Shown: positions 22,312 to 35,393 of the stretch, one piece after another
How positions within the stretch are numbered: position 1 is the stretch's first letter
Layout: every line of letters begins with the position of its first letter
DNA from: Osmia lignaria lignaria
Taxonomy: Eukaryota > Arthropoda > Insecta > Hymenoptera > Megachilidae
Length of the DNA: 64,000 nt
Direction of reading: 5' to 3'
Assembly (NCBI RefSeq): GCF_051020975.1
Contig: NW_027478160.1
Span: 13,972,001 to 14,036,000 of the forward strand
Translations under genes and position numbers: made by a program
The notes under the pieces: model-generated
What the model saw: only the letters and a program-made list of their open reading frames with translations
Databases searched by the model: none
What the model was told of the DNA's origin: nothing

Positions 22312-25300
22312 AGTTATCTGAAAGAAAGGGGCCACGGTGTTTCTGTATCTCTATTATGTTGGTGCGGCTTCGGAACTTTTAAATATCTTGATATATCTCG
22401 AGAACTACGCATCTGATCAAAAAATATCATAGAACATAAAAAGTAGGCAACTTAATTCTCTACAAAAAAGGTCTCTTGACATTTTGCCATAGCTCGCTTC
22501 GTTTCCGAGATATTTGCAGATTTATCTCAAGGGAAGGGGCCTGACGGACATATTTCGAGATATTTCTTCTTCTTGTTGTTCTTCTTCTGCACAGCTAAGC
22601 TGGAAGTGGCATTTGCGGCGCGCACTAGTGCAGAGTTATCTCAAAGAAAGGGGCCACGGTGTTTCAGGATCTCTATTATGTTGGTGCAGCTTCGGAACTT
22701 TTAAATATCTTGATATATCTCGAGAACAACGCATCTGATCAAAAAATATCATAGAACATAGAAAGTAGGAAACTTAATTCTCTACAAAAAAGGTCTCTTA
22801 ACATTTTGCCATAGCTCGCTTCGTTTCCGAGATATTTGCAGATTTATCTCAAGGGAAGGGGCCTGACGGACATATTTCGAGATATTTCTTCTTCTTGTTG
22901 TTCTTCTTCTGCACAGCTAAGCTGGAAGTGGCATTTGCGGCTCGCACTAGTGCAGAGTTATCTCAAAGAAAGGGGCCACGGTGTTTCTGGATCTCTATTA
23001 TGTTGGTGCGGCTTCCGAACTTTTAAATATCTCGATATATCTCGAAAACTACGCTTCTGATCAAAAAATATCATAGAACATAAATTGTAGGAAACATAAT
23101 TCTCTACAAAAAAGGTCTCTTAACATTTTGCCATAGCTCGTTTCGTTTCCGAGATATTTGCAGATATATCTCAAGGGAAGGGGCCTGACGGACATATTTC
23201 GAGATATTTCTTCTTCTTGTTGTTCTTCTTCTGCACAGCTAAACTGGAAGTGGCATTTCCAGCTCGCAATAGTGCAGAGTTATCTCAAAGAAAGGGGCCA
23301 CGGTGTTTCTGTATCTCTATTATGTTGGTGCGGCTTCGGAACTTTTAAATATCTTGATATATCTCGAGAACTACGCATCTGATCAAAAAATATCATAGAA
23401 CATAAAAAGTACGAAACTTAATTCTCTACAAAAAAGGTTTCTTAACATTATGCCATAGCTCGCTTCGTTTCCGAGATATTTGCTGATTTATCTCAAGGGA
23501 AGGGGCCTGACGGACATATTTCGAGATATTTCTTCTTCTTGTTGTTCTTCTTCTGCACAGCTAAACTGGAAGTGGCATTTCCAGCTCGCAATAGTGCAGA
23601 GTTATCTCAAAGAAAGGGGCCACGGTGTTTCTGTATCTCTATTATGTTGGTGCGGCTTCGGAACTTTTAAATATCTTGATATATCTCGAGAACTACGCAT
23701 CTGATCAAAAAATATCATAGAACATAAAAAGTAGGAAACTTAATTCTCTACAAAAAAGCTCTCTTAACATTTTGCCATAGCTCGCTTCGTTTCCGAGATA
23801 TTTGCAGATTTATCTCAAGGGAAGGGGCCTGACGGACATATTTCGAGATATTTCTTCTTCTTGTTGTTCTTCTTCTGCACAGCTAAGCTGGAAGTGGCAT
23901 TTGCGGCTCGCACTAGTGCAGAGTTATCTCAAAGAAAGGGGCCACGGTGTTTCAGGATCTCTGTTATGTTGGTGCGGCTTCGGAACTTTTAAATATCTCG
24001 ATATATCTCGAAAACTACGCATCTGATCAAAAAATATCATAGAACATAAAAAGTAGGAAACTTAATTCTCTACAAAAAAGGTCTGTTAACATTATGCCAT
24101 AGCTCGCTTCGTTTCCGAGATATTTGCTGATTTATCTCAAGGGAAGGGGCCTGACGGACATATTTCGAGATATTTCTTCTTCTTGTTGTTCTTCTTCTGC
24201 ACAGCTAAACTGGAAGTGGCATTTCCAGCTCGCAATAGTGCAGAGTTATCTCAAAGAAAGGGGCCACGGTGTTTCTGTATCTCTATTATGTTGGTGCGGC
24301 TTCGGAACTTTTAAATATCTCGATATATCTCGAAAACTACGCTTCTGATCAAAAAATATCATAGAACATAACTTGTAGGAGACATAATTCTCTACAAAAA
24401 AGGTCTCTTAACATTTTGCCATAGCTCGCTTCGTTTCCGAGATATTTGCAGATTTATCTCAAGGGAAGGGGCCTGACGGACATATTTCGAGATATATCTT
24501 CTTCTTGTTGTTCTTCTTCTGCACAGCTAAGCTGGAAGTGGCATTTGCAGCTCGCAATAGTGCAGAGTTATCTCAAAGAAAGGGGCCACGGTGTTTCTGT
24601 ATCTCTATTATGTTGGTGCGGCTTCGGAACTTTTAAATATCTTGATATATCTCGAGAAGTACGCATCTGATCAAAAAATATCATAGAACATAGAAAGCAG
24701 GAAACTTAATTCTCTACAAAAAAGGTCTCTTAACATTTTGCCATAGCTCGCTTCGTTTCCGAGATATTTGCAGATTTATCTCAAGGGAAGGGGCCTGACG
24801 GACATATTTCGAGATATTTCTTCTTCTTGTTGTTCTTCTTCTGCACAGCTAAGCTGGAAGTGGCATTTGCGGCTCGCACTAGTGCAGAGTTATCTCAAAG
24901 AAAGGGGCCACGGTGTTTCAGGATCTCTGTTATGTTGGTGCGGCTTCGGAACTTTTAAATATCTCGATATATCTCGAAAACTACGCATCTGATCAAAAAA
25001 TATCATAGAACATAAAAAGTAGGAAACTTAATTCTCTACAAAAAAGGTCTCTTAACATTATGCCATAGCTCGCTTCGTTTCCGAGATATTTGCTGATTTA
25101 TCTCAAGGGAAGGGGCCTGACGGACATATTTCGAGATATTTCTTCTTCTTGTTGTTCTTCTTCTGCACAGCTAAACTGGAAGTGGCATTTCCAGCTCGCA
25201 ATAGTGCAGAGTTATCTCAAAGAAAGGGGCCACGGTGTTTCTGTATCTCTATTATGCTGGTGCGGCTTCGGAACTTTTAAATATCTTGATATATCTCGAG

Positions 25301-27785
25301 AACTACGCATCTGATCAAAAAATATCATAGAACATAAAAAGTACGAAACTTAATTCTCTACAACAAAGGTCTCTTAACATTTTGCCATAGCTCGCTTTGT
25401 TTCCGAGATATTTGCTGATTTATCTCAAGGGAAGGGGCCTGACGGACATATTTCGAGATATTTCTTCTTCTCGTTGTTCTTCTTCTGCACAGCTAAGCTG
25501 GAAGTGGCATTTGCGGCCCGCACTAGTGCAGAGTTATCTCAAAGAAAGGGGCCACGGTGTTTCTGTATCTCTATTATGTTGGTGCGGCTTCGGAACTTTT
25601 AAATATCTCGATATATCTCGAAAACTACGCTTCTGATCAAAAAATATCATAGAACATAACTTGTAGGAGACATAATTCTCTACAAAAAAGGTCTCTTAAC
25701 ATTTTGCCATAGCTCGCTTCGTTTCCGAGATATTTGCAGATATATCTCAAGGGAAGGGGCCTGACGGACATATTTCGAGATACTTCTTCTTCTTGTTGTT
25801 CTTCTTCTGCACAGCTAAACTGGAAGTGGCATTTCCAGCTCGCAATAGAGCAGAGTTATCTGAAAGAAAGGGGCCACGGTGTTTCTGTATCTCTATTATG
25901 TTGGTGCGGCTTCGGAACTTTTAAATATCTTGATATATCTCGAGAACTACGCATCTGATCAAAAAATATCATAGAACATAAAAAGTAGGCAACTTAATTC
26001 TCTACAAAAAAGGTCTCTTGACATTTTGCCATAGCTCGCTTCGTTTCCGAGATATTTGCAGATTTATCTCAAGGGAAGGGGCCTGACGGACATATTTCGA
26101 GATATTTCTTCTTCTTGTTGTTCTTCTTCTGCACAGCTAAGCTGGAAGTGGCATTCGCGGCGCGCACTAGTGCAGAGTTATCTCAAAGAAAGGGGCCACG
26201 GTGTTTCAGGATCTCTATTATGTTGGTGCAGCTTCGGAACTTTTAAATATCTTGATATATCTCGAGAACAACGCATCTGATCAAAAAATATCATAGAACA
26301 TAGAAAGTAGGAAACTTAATTCTCTACAAAAAAGGTCTCTTAACATTTTGCCATAGCTCGCTTCGTTTCCGAGATATTTGCAGATTTATCTCAAGGGAAG
26401 GGGCCTGACGGACATATTTCGAGATATTTCTTCTTCTTGTTGTTCTTCTTCTGCACAGCTAAGCTGGAAGTGGCATTTGCGGCTCGCACTAGTGCAGAGT
26501 TATCTCAAAGAAAGGGGCCACGGTGTTTCTGGATCTCTATTATGTTGGTGCGGCTTCCGAACTTTTAAATATCTCGATATATCTCGAAAACTACGCTTCT
26601 GATCAAAAAATATCATAGAACATAAATTGTAGGAAACATAATTCTCTACAAAAAAGGTCTCTTAACATTTTGCCATAGCTCGTTTCGTTTCCGAGATATT
26701 TGCAGATATATCTCAAGGGAAGGGGCCTGACGGACATATTTCGAGATATTTCTTCTTCTTGTTGTTCTTCTTCTGCACAGCTAAACTGGAAGTGGCATTT
26801 CCAGCTCGCAATAGTGCAGAGTTATCTCAAAGAAAGGGGCCACGGTGTTTCTGTATCTCTATTATGTTGGTGCGGCTTCGGAACTTTTAAATATCTTGAT
26901 ATATCTCGAGAACTACGCATCTGATCAAAAAATATCATAGAACATAAAAAGTACGAAACTTAATTCTCTACAAAAAAGGTCTCTTAACATTTTGCCATAG
27001 CTCGCTTCGTTTCCGAGATATTTGCAGATTTATCTCGAGGGAAGGGGCCTGACAGACATATTTCGAGATATTTCTTCTTCTTGTTGTTCTTCTTCTGCAC
27101 AGCTAAGCTGGAAGTGGCTTTTGCGGCTCGCACTAGTGCAGAGTTATCTCAAAGAAAGGGGCCACGGTGTTTCTGTATCTCTATTATGTTGGTGCGGCTT
27201 CGGAACTTTTAAATATCTCGATATATCTCGAAAACTACGCTTCTGATCAAAAAATATCATAGAACATAACTTGTAGGAGACATAATTCTCTACAAAAAAG
27301 GTCTCTTAACATTTTGCCATAGCTCGCTTCGTTTCCGAGATATTTGCAGATTTATCTCAAGGGAAGGGGCCTGACGGACATATTTGGAGATATTTCTTCT
27401 TCTTGTTGTTCTTCTTCTGCACAGCTAAGCTGGAAGTGGCATTTGCGGCCCGCACTAGTGCAGAGTTATCTCAAAGAAAGGGGCCACGGTGTTTCTGTAT
27501 CTCTATTATGTTGATGCGGCTTCGGAACTTTTAAATATCTCGATATATCTCGAAAACTACGCTTCTGATCAAAAAATATCATAGAACATAACTTGTAGGA
27601 GACATAATTCTCTACAAAAAAGGTCTCTTAACATTTTGCCATAGCTCGCTTCGTTTCCGAGATATTTGCAGATATATCTCAAGGGAAGGGGCCTGACGGA
27701 CATATTTCGAGATATTTCTTCTTCTTGTTGTTCTTCTTCTGCACAGCTAAGCTGGAAGTGGCATTTGCGGCTCGCACTAGTGCAG
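22312..27785. repeat. 17-mer (5,474-bp) tandem duplication, unit 1
   Basis: Seventeen monomers, from the TTATCTGAAAG point of the monomer at 22,192 to the same point of the monomer at 27,666. The whole order of private markers recurs in 27,786-33,259: GTAGGCAAC, GCGGCGCGCAC, AAGGTTTCTTAACATTATG, AAGGTCTGTTAAC, GAAAGCAGG, TACAACAAAGG, GATACTTC, GCATTCGCGG, CTTTTGCGG, ATTTGGAGATATT and GTTGATGCGG. The two units abut exactly. Confidence 0.93.
24124..25411. repeat. Four-monomer cassette, copy at 24.1 kb
   Basis: Same order, lying in unit 1 of the 17-mer duplication. It is preceded by AAGGTCTGTTAAC, as are the copies at 14,142 and 29,598. Confidence 0.87.
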
Positions 27786-30700
27786 AGTTATCTGAAAGAA
27801 AGGGGCCACGGTGTTTCTGTATCTCTATTATGTTGGTGCGGCTTCGGAACTTTTAAATATCTTGATATATCTCGAGAACTACGCATCTGATCAAAAAATA
27901 TCATAGAACATAAAAAGTAGGCAACTTAATTCTCTACAAAAAAGGTCTCTTGACATTTTGCCATAGCTCGCTTCGTTTCCGAGATATTTGCAGATTTATC
28001 TCAAGGGAAGGGGCCTGACGGACATATTTCGAGATATTTCTTCTTCTTGTTGTTCTTCTTCTGCACAGCTAAGCTGGAAGTGGCATTTGCGGCGCGCACT
28101 AGTGCAGAGTTATCTCAAAGAAAGGGGCCACGGTGTTTCAGGATCTCTATTATGTTGGTGCAGCTTCGGAACTTTTAAATATCTTGATATATCTCGAGAA
28201 CAACGCATCTGATCAAAAAATATCATAGAACATAGAAAGTAGGAAACTTAATTCTCTACAAAAAAGGTCTCTTAACATTTTGCCATAGCTCGCTTCGTTT
28301 CCGAGATATTTGCAGATTTATCTCAAGGGAAGGGGCCTGACGGACATATTTCGAGATATTTCTTCTTCTTGTTGTTCTTCTTCTGCACAGCTAAGCTGGA
28401 AGTGGCATTTGCGGCTCGCACTAGTGCAGAGTTATCTCAAAGAAAGGGGCCACGGTGTTTCTGGATCTCTATTATGTTGGTGCGGCTTCCGAACTTTTAA
28501 ATATCTCGATATATCTCGAAAACTACGCTTCTGATCAAAAAATATCATAGAACATAAATTGTAGGAAACATAATTCTCTACAAAAAAGGTCTCTTAACAT
28601 TTTGCCATAGCTCGTTTCGTTTCCGAGATATTTGCAGATATATCTCAAGGGAAGGGGCCTGACGGACATATTTCGAGATATTTCTTCTTCTTGTTGTTCT
28701 TCTTCTGCACAGCTAAACTGGAAGTGGCATTTCCAGCTCGCAATAGTGCAGAGTTATCTCAAAGAAAGGGGCCACGGTGTTTCTGTATCTCTATTATGTT
28801 GGTGCGGCTTCGGAACTTTCAAATATCTTGATATATCTCGAGAACTACGCATCTGATCAAAAAATATCATAGAACATAAAAAGTACGAAACTTAATTCTC
28901 TACAAAAAAGGTTTCTTAACATTATGCCATAGCTCGCTTCGTTTCCGAGATATTTGCTGATTTATCTCAAGGGAAGGGGCCTGACGGACATATTTCGAGA
29001 TATTTCTTCTTCTTGTTGTTCTTCTTCTGCACAGCTAAACTGGAAGTGGCATTTCCAGCTCGCAATAGTGCAGAGTTATCTCAAAGAAAGGGGCCACGGT
29101 GTTTCTGTATCTCTATTATGTTGGTGCGGCTTCGGAACTTTTAAATATCTTGATATATCTCGAGAACTACGCATCTGATCAAAAAATATCATAGAACATA
29201 AAAAGTAGGAAACTTAATTCTCTACAAAAAAGCTCTCTTAACATTTTGCCATAGCTCGCTTCGTTTCCGAGATATTTGCAGATTTATCTCAAGGGAAGGG
29301 GCCTGACGGACATATTTCGAGATATTTCTTCTTCTTGTTGTTCTTCTTCTGCACAGCTAAGCTGGAAGTGGCATTTGCGGCTCGCACTAGTGCAGAGTTA
29401 TCTCAAAGAAAGGGGCCACGGTGTTTCAGGATCTCTGTTATGTTGGTGCGGCTTCGGAACTTTTAAATATCTCGATATATCTCGAAAACTACGCATCTGA
29501 TCAAAAAATATCATAGAACATAAAAAGTAGGAAACTTAATTCTCTACAAAAAAGGTCTGTTAACATTATGCCATAGCTCGCTTCGTTTCCGAGATATTTG
29601 CTGATTTATCTCAAGGGAAGGGGCCTGACGGACATATTTCGAGATATTTCTTCTTCTTGTTGTTCTTCTTCTGCACAGCTAAACTGGAAGTGGCATTTCC
29701 AGCTCGCAATAGTGCAGAGTTATCTCAAAGAAAGGGGCCACGGTGTTTCTGTATCTCTATTATGTTGGTGCGGCTTCGGAACTTTTAAATATCTCGATAT
29801 ATCTCGAAAACTACGCTTCTGATCAAAAAATATCATAGAACATAACTTGTAGGAGACATAATTCTCTACAAAAAAGGTCTCTTAACATTTTGCCATAGCT
29901 CGCTTCGTTTCCGAGATATTTGCAGATTTATCTCAAGGGAAGGGGCCTGACGGACATATTTCGAGATATATCTTCTTCTTGTTGTTCTTCTTCTGCACAG
30001 CTAAGCTGGAAGTGGCATTTGCAGCTCGCAATAGTGCAGAGTTATCTCAAAGAAAGGGGCCACGGTGTTTCTGTATCTCTATTATGTTGGTGCGGCTTCG
30101 GAACTTTTAAATATCTTGATATATCTCGAGAAGTACGCATCTGATCAAAAAATATCATAGAACATAGAAAGCAGGAAACTTAATTCTCTACAAAAAAGGT
30201 CTCTTAACATTTTGCCATAGCTCGCTTCGTTTCCGAGATATTTGCAGATTTATCTCAAGGGAAGGGGCCTGACGGACATATTTCGAGATATTTCTTCTTC
30301 TTGTTGTTCTTCTTCTGCACAGCTAAGCTGGAAGTGGCATTTGCGGCTCGCACTAGTGCAGAGTTATCTCAAAGAAAGGGGCCACGGTGTTTCAGGATCT
30401 CTGTTATGTTGGTGCGGCTTCGGAACTTTTAAATATCTCGATATATCTCGAAAACTACGCATCTGATCAAAAAATATCATAGAACATAAAAAGTAGGAAA
30501 CTTAATTCTCTACAAAAAAGGTCTCTTAACATTATGCCATAGCTCGCTTCGTTTCCGAGATATTTGCTGATTTATCTCAAGGGAAGGGGCCTGACGGACA
30601 TATTTCGAGATATTTCTTCTTCTTGTTGTTCTTCTTCTGCACAGCTAAACTGGAAGTGGCATTTCCAGCTCGCAATAGTGCAGAGTTATCTCAAAGAAAG

Positions 30701-33259
30701 GGGCCACGGTGTTTCTGTATCTCTATTATGCTGGTGCGGCTTCGGAACTTTTAAATATCTTGATATATCTCGAGAACTACGCATCTGATCAAAAAATATC
30801 ATAGAACATAAAAAGTACGAAACTTAATTCTCTACAACAAAGGTCTCTTAACATTTTGCCATAGCTCGCTTTGTTTCCGAGATATTTGCTGATTTATCTC
30901 AAGGGAAGGGGCCTGACGGACATATTTCGAGATATTTCTTCTTCTCGTTGTTCTTCTTCTGCACAGCTAAGCTGGAAGTGGCATTTGCGGCCCGCACTAG
31001 TGCAGAGTTATCTCAAAGAAAGGGGCCACGGTGTTTCTGTATCTCTATTATGTTGGTGCGGCTTCGGAACTTTTAAATATCTCGATATATCTCGAAAACT
31101 ACGCTTCTGATCAAAAAATATCATAGAACATAACTTGTAGGAGACATAATTCTCTACAAAAAAGGTCTCTTAACATTTTGCCATAGCTCGCTTCGTTTCC
31201 GAGATATTTGCAGATATATCTCAAGGGAAGGGGCCTGACGGACATATTTCGAGATACTTCTTCTTCTTGTTGTTCTTCTTCTGCACAGCTAAACTGGAAG
31301 TGGCATTTCCAGCTCGCAATAGAGCAGAGTTATCTGAAAGAAAGGGGCCACGGTGTTTCTGTATCTCTATTATGTTGGTGCGGCTTCGGAACTTTTAAAT
31401 ATCTTGATATATCTCGAGAACTACGCATCTGATCAAAAAATATCATAGAACATAAAAAGTAGGCAACTTAATTCTCTACAAAAAAGGTCTCTTGACATTT
31501 TGCCATAGCTCGCTTCGTTTCCGAGATATTTGCAGATTTATCTCAAGGGAAGGGGCCTGACGGACATATTTCGAGATATTTCTTCTTCTTGTTGTTCTTC
31601 TTCTGCACAGCTAAGCTGGAAGTGGCATTCGCGGCGCGCACTAGTGCAGAGTTATCTCAAAGAAAGGGGCCACGGTGTTTCAGGATCTCTATTATGTTGG
31701 TGCAGCTTCGGAACTTTTAAATATCTTGATATATCTCGAGAACAACGCATCTGATCAAAAAATATCATAGAACATAGAAAGTAGGAAACTTAATTCTCTA
31801 CAAAAAAGGTCTCTTAACATTTTGCCATAGCTCGCTTCGTTTCCGAGATATTTGCAGATTTATCTCAAGGGAAGGGGCCTGACGGACATATTTCGAGATA
31901 TTTCTTCTTCTTGTTGTTCTTCTTCTGCACAGCTAAGCTGGAAGTGGCATTTGCGGCTCGCACTAGTGCAGAGTTATCTCAAAGAAAGGGGCCACGGTGT
32001 TTCTGGATCTCTATTATGTTGGTGCGGCTTCCGAACTTTTAAATATCTCGATATATCTCGAAAACTACGCTTCTGATCAAAAAATATCATAGAACATAAA
32101 TTGTAGGAAACATAATTCTCTACAAAAAAGGTCTCTTAACATTTTGCCATAGCTCGTTTCGTTTCCGAGATATTTGCAGATATATCTCAAGGGAAGGGGC
32201 CTGACGGACATATTTCGAGATATTTCTTCTTCTTGTTGTTCTTCTTCTGCACAGCTAAACTGGAAGTGGCATTTCCAGCTCGCAATAGTGCAGAGTTATC
32301 TCAAAGAAAGGGGCCACGGTGTTTCTGTATCTCTATTATGTTGGTGCGGCTTCGGAACTTTTAAATATCTTGATATATCTCGAGAACTACGCATCTGATC
32401 AAAAAATATCATAGAACATAAAAAGTACGAAACTTAATTCTCTACAAAAAAGGTCTCTTAACATTTTGCCATAGCTCGCTTCGTTTCCGAGATATTTGCA
32501 GATTTATCTCGAGGGAAGGGGCCTGACAGACATATTTCGAGATATTTCTTCTTCTTGTTGTTCTTCTTCTGCACAGCTAAGCTGGAAGTGGCTTTTGCGG
32601 CTCGCACTAGTGCAGAGTTATCTCAAAGAAAGGGGCCACGGTGTTTCTGTATCTCTATTATGTTGGTGCGGCTTCGGAACTTTTAAATATCTCGATATAT
32701 CTCGAAAACTACGCTTCTGATCAAAAAATATCATAGAACATAACTTGTAGGAGACATAATTCTCTACAAAAAAGGTCTCTTAACATTTTGCCATAGCTCG
32801 CTTCGTTTCCGAGATATTTGCAGATTTATCTCAAGGGAAGGGGCCTGACGGACATATTTGGAGATATTTCTTCTTCTTGTTGTTCTTCTTCTGCACAGCT
32901 AAGCTGGAAGTGGCATTTGCGGCCCGCACTAGTGCAGAGTTATCTCAAAGAAAGGGGCCACGGTGTTTCTGTATCTCTATTATGTTGATGCGGCTTCGGA
33001 ACTTTTAAATATCTCGATATATCTCGAAAACTACGCTTCTGATCAAAAAATATCATAGAACATAACTTGTAGGAGACATAATTCTCTACAAAAAAGGTCT
33101 CTTAACATTTTGCCATAGCTCGCTTCGTTTCCGAGATATTTGCAGATATATCTCAAGGGAAGGGGCCTGACGGACATATTTCGAGATATTTCTTCTTCTT
33201 GTTGTTCTTCTTCTGCACAGCTAAGCTGGAAGTGGCATTTGCGGCTCGCACTAGTGCAG
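27786..33259. repeat. 17-mer (5,474-bp) tandem duplication, unit 2
   Basis: Second copy, directly adjoining the first. I noticed one substitution between them (C28,820 against T23,346); others may exist. Such high identity over 5.5 kb implies a very recent event. The unit ends in the monomer at 33,140, which departs at TTATCTCAAAGAAACGGG where the first unit has TTATCTGAAAGAAAGGGG. Confidence 0.93.
29598..30885. repeat. Four-monomer cassette, copy at 29.6 kb
   Basis: Counterpart of the 24,124 copy in unit 2 of the 17-mer duplication. Confidence 0.87.
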
Positions 33260-34427
33260 AGTTATCTCAAAGAAACGGGCCACGGTGTTTCAGGATCTCT
33301 ATTATGTTGGTGCAGCTTCGGAACTTTTAAATATCTTGATATATCTCGAGAACAACGCATCTGATCAAAAAATATCATAGAACATAAAAAGTAGGAAACT
33401 TAATTCTCTACAAAAAAGGTCTCTTAACATTTTGCCATAGCTCGCTTCGTTTCCGAGATATTTGCAGATTTATCTCAAGGGAAGGGGCCTGACGGACATA
33501 TTTCGAGATATTTCTTCTTCTTGTTGTTCTTCTTCTGCACAGCTAAGCTGGAAGTGGCATTTGCGGCTCGCACTAGTGCAGAGTTATCTCAAAGAAAGGG
33601 GCCACGGTGTTTCTGGATCTCTATTATGTTGGTGCGGCTTCCGAACTTTTAAATATCTCGATATATCTCGAAAACTACGCTTCTGATCAAAAAATATCAT
33701 AGAACATAAATTGTAGGAAACATAATTCTCTACAAAAAAGGTCTCTTAACATTTTGCCATAGCTCGTTTCGTTTCCGAGATATTTGCAGATATATCTCAA
33801 GGGAAGGGGCCTGACGGACATATTTCGAGATATTTCTTCTTCTTGTTGTTCTTCTTCTGCACAGCTAAACTGGAAGTGGCATTTCCAGCTCGCAATAGTG
33901 CAGAGTTATCTCAAAGAAAGGGGCCACGGTGTTTCTGTATCTCTATTATGTTGGTGCGGCTTCGGAACTTTTAAATATCTTGATATATCTCGAGAACTAC
34001 GCATCTGATCAAAAAATATCATAGAACATAAAAAGTACGAAACTTAATTCTCTACAAAAAAGGTCTCCTAACATTTTGCCATAGCTCGCTTCGTTTCCGA
34101 GATATTTGCAGATTTATCTCGAGTGAAGGGGCCTGACAGACATATTTCGAGATATTTCTTCTTCTTGTTGTTCTTCTTCTGCACAGCTAAGCTGGAAGTG
34201 GCTTTTGCGGCTCGCACTAGTGCAGAGTTATCTCAAAGAAAGGGGCCACGGTGTTTCTGTATCTCTATTATGTTGGTGCGGCTTCGGAACTTTTAAATAT
34301 CTCGATATATCTCGAAAACTACGCTTCTGATCAAAAAATATCATAGAACATAACTTGTAGGAGACATAATTCTCTACAAAAAAGGTCTCTTAACATTTTG
34401 CCATAGCTCGCTTCGTTTCCGAGATAT

Positions 34428-35393
34428 TTGCAGATTTATCTCAAGGGAAGGGGCCTGACGGACATATTTCGAGATATATCTTCTTCTTGTTGTTCTTCTT
34501 CTGCACAGCTAAGCTGGAAGTGGCATTTGCAGCTCGCAATAGTGCAGAGTTATCTCAAAGAAAGGGGCCACGGTGTTTCTGTATCTCTATTATGTTGGTG
34601 CGGCTTCGGAACTTTTAAATATCTTGATATATCTCGAGAAGTACGCATCTGATCAAAAAATATCATAGAACATAGAAAGTAGGAAACTTAATTCTCTACA
34701 AAAAAGGTCTCTTAACATTTTGCCATAGCTCGCTTCGTTTCCGAGATATTTGCAGATTTATCTCAAGGGAAGGGGCCTGACGGACATATTTCGAGATATT
34801 TCTTCTTCTTGTTGTTCTTCTTCTGCACAGCTAAGCTGGAAGTGGCATTTGCGGCTCGCACTAGTGCAGAGTTATCTCAAAGAAAGGGGCCACGGTGTTT
34901 CAGGATCTCTGTTATGTTGGTGCGGCTTCGGAACTTTTAAATATCTCGATATATCTCGAAAACTACGCATCTGATCAAAAAATATCATAGAACATAAAAA
35001 GTAGGAAACTTAATTCTCTACAAAAAAGGTCTCTTAACATTATGCCATAGCTCGCTTCCTTTCCGAGATATTTGCTGATTTATCTCAAGGGAAGGGGCCT
35101 GACGGACATATTTCGAGATATTTCTTCTTCTTGTTGTTCTTCTTCTGCACAGCTAAACTGGAAGTGGCATTTCCAGCTCGCAATAGTGCAGAGTTATCTC
35201 AAAGAAAGGGGCCACGGTGTTTCTGTATCTCTATTATGCTGGTGCGGCTTCGGAACTTTTAAATATCTTGATATATCTCGAGAACTACGCATCTGATCAA
35301 AAAATATCATAGAACATAAAAAGTAGGAAACTTAATTCTCTACAAAAAAGGTCTCTTAACATTTTGCCATAGCTCAGTTTGTTTCCGAGATAT
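34428..35393. repeat. Truncated three-monomer cassette at the zone 1 edge
   Basis: Contains the GAGATATATCTTC/GAGAAGTACGC monomer, the GTTTCAGGATCTCTGTTATG monomer and the final F-type monomer. The expected first monomer is replaced by one of the TATCTCGAG type (34,106) with a CTTTTGCGG middle. This is the last zone 1 style block; the following monomer has CTCAGTTTGTTTCCG. Confidence 0.82.

Larger units (their letters stand above)
20699..25628. repeat. 4.9-kb segmental duplication within the array, right copy
   Basis: Partner of 10,717-15,646. Its right-hand part is in turn inside the 17-mer tandem unit beginning near 22,312. Some markers (GTAGGCAAC, AAGGTCTGTTAAC, AAGGTTTCTTAACATTATG) therefore occur three or more times across the window. 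Confidence 0.9.
1..35393. repeat. Zone 1: mixed-class monomers in large nested higher-order repeats
   Basis: This zone alone contains the TTGCTGATTTATC start, the GTTTCAGGATCTCTGTTATG block, and the TCTCGTTG/GCGGCCCGC subtype. Successive monomers belong to clearly different classes, and the order of classes repeats with periods of 3, 5/7, 9/10 and 17 monomers. The CTGATTTATC start is last seen in the monomer at 35,072, so I place the boundary just after it. Confidence 0.9.
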
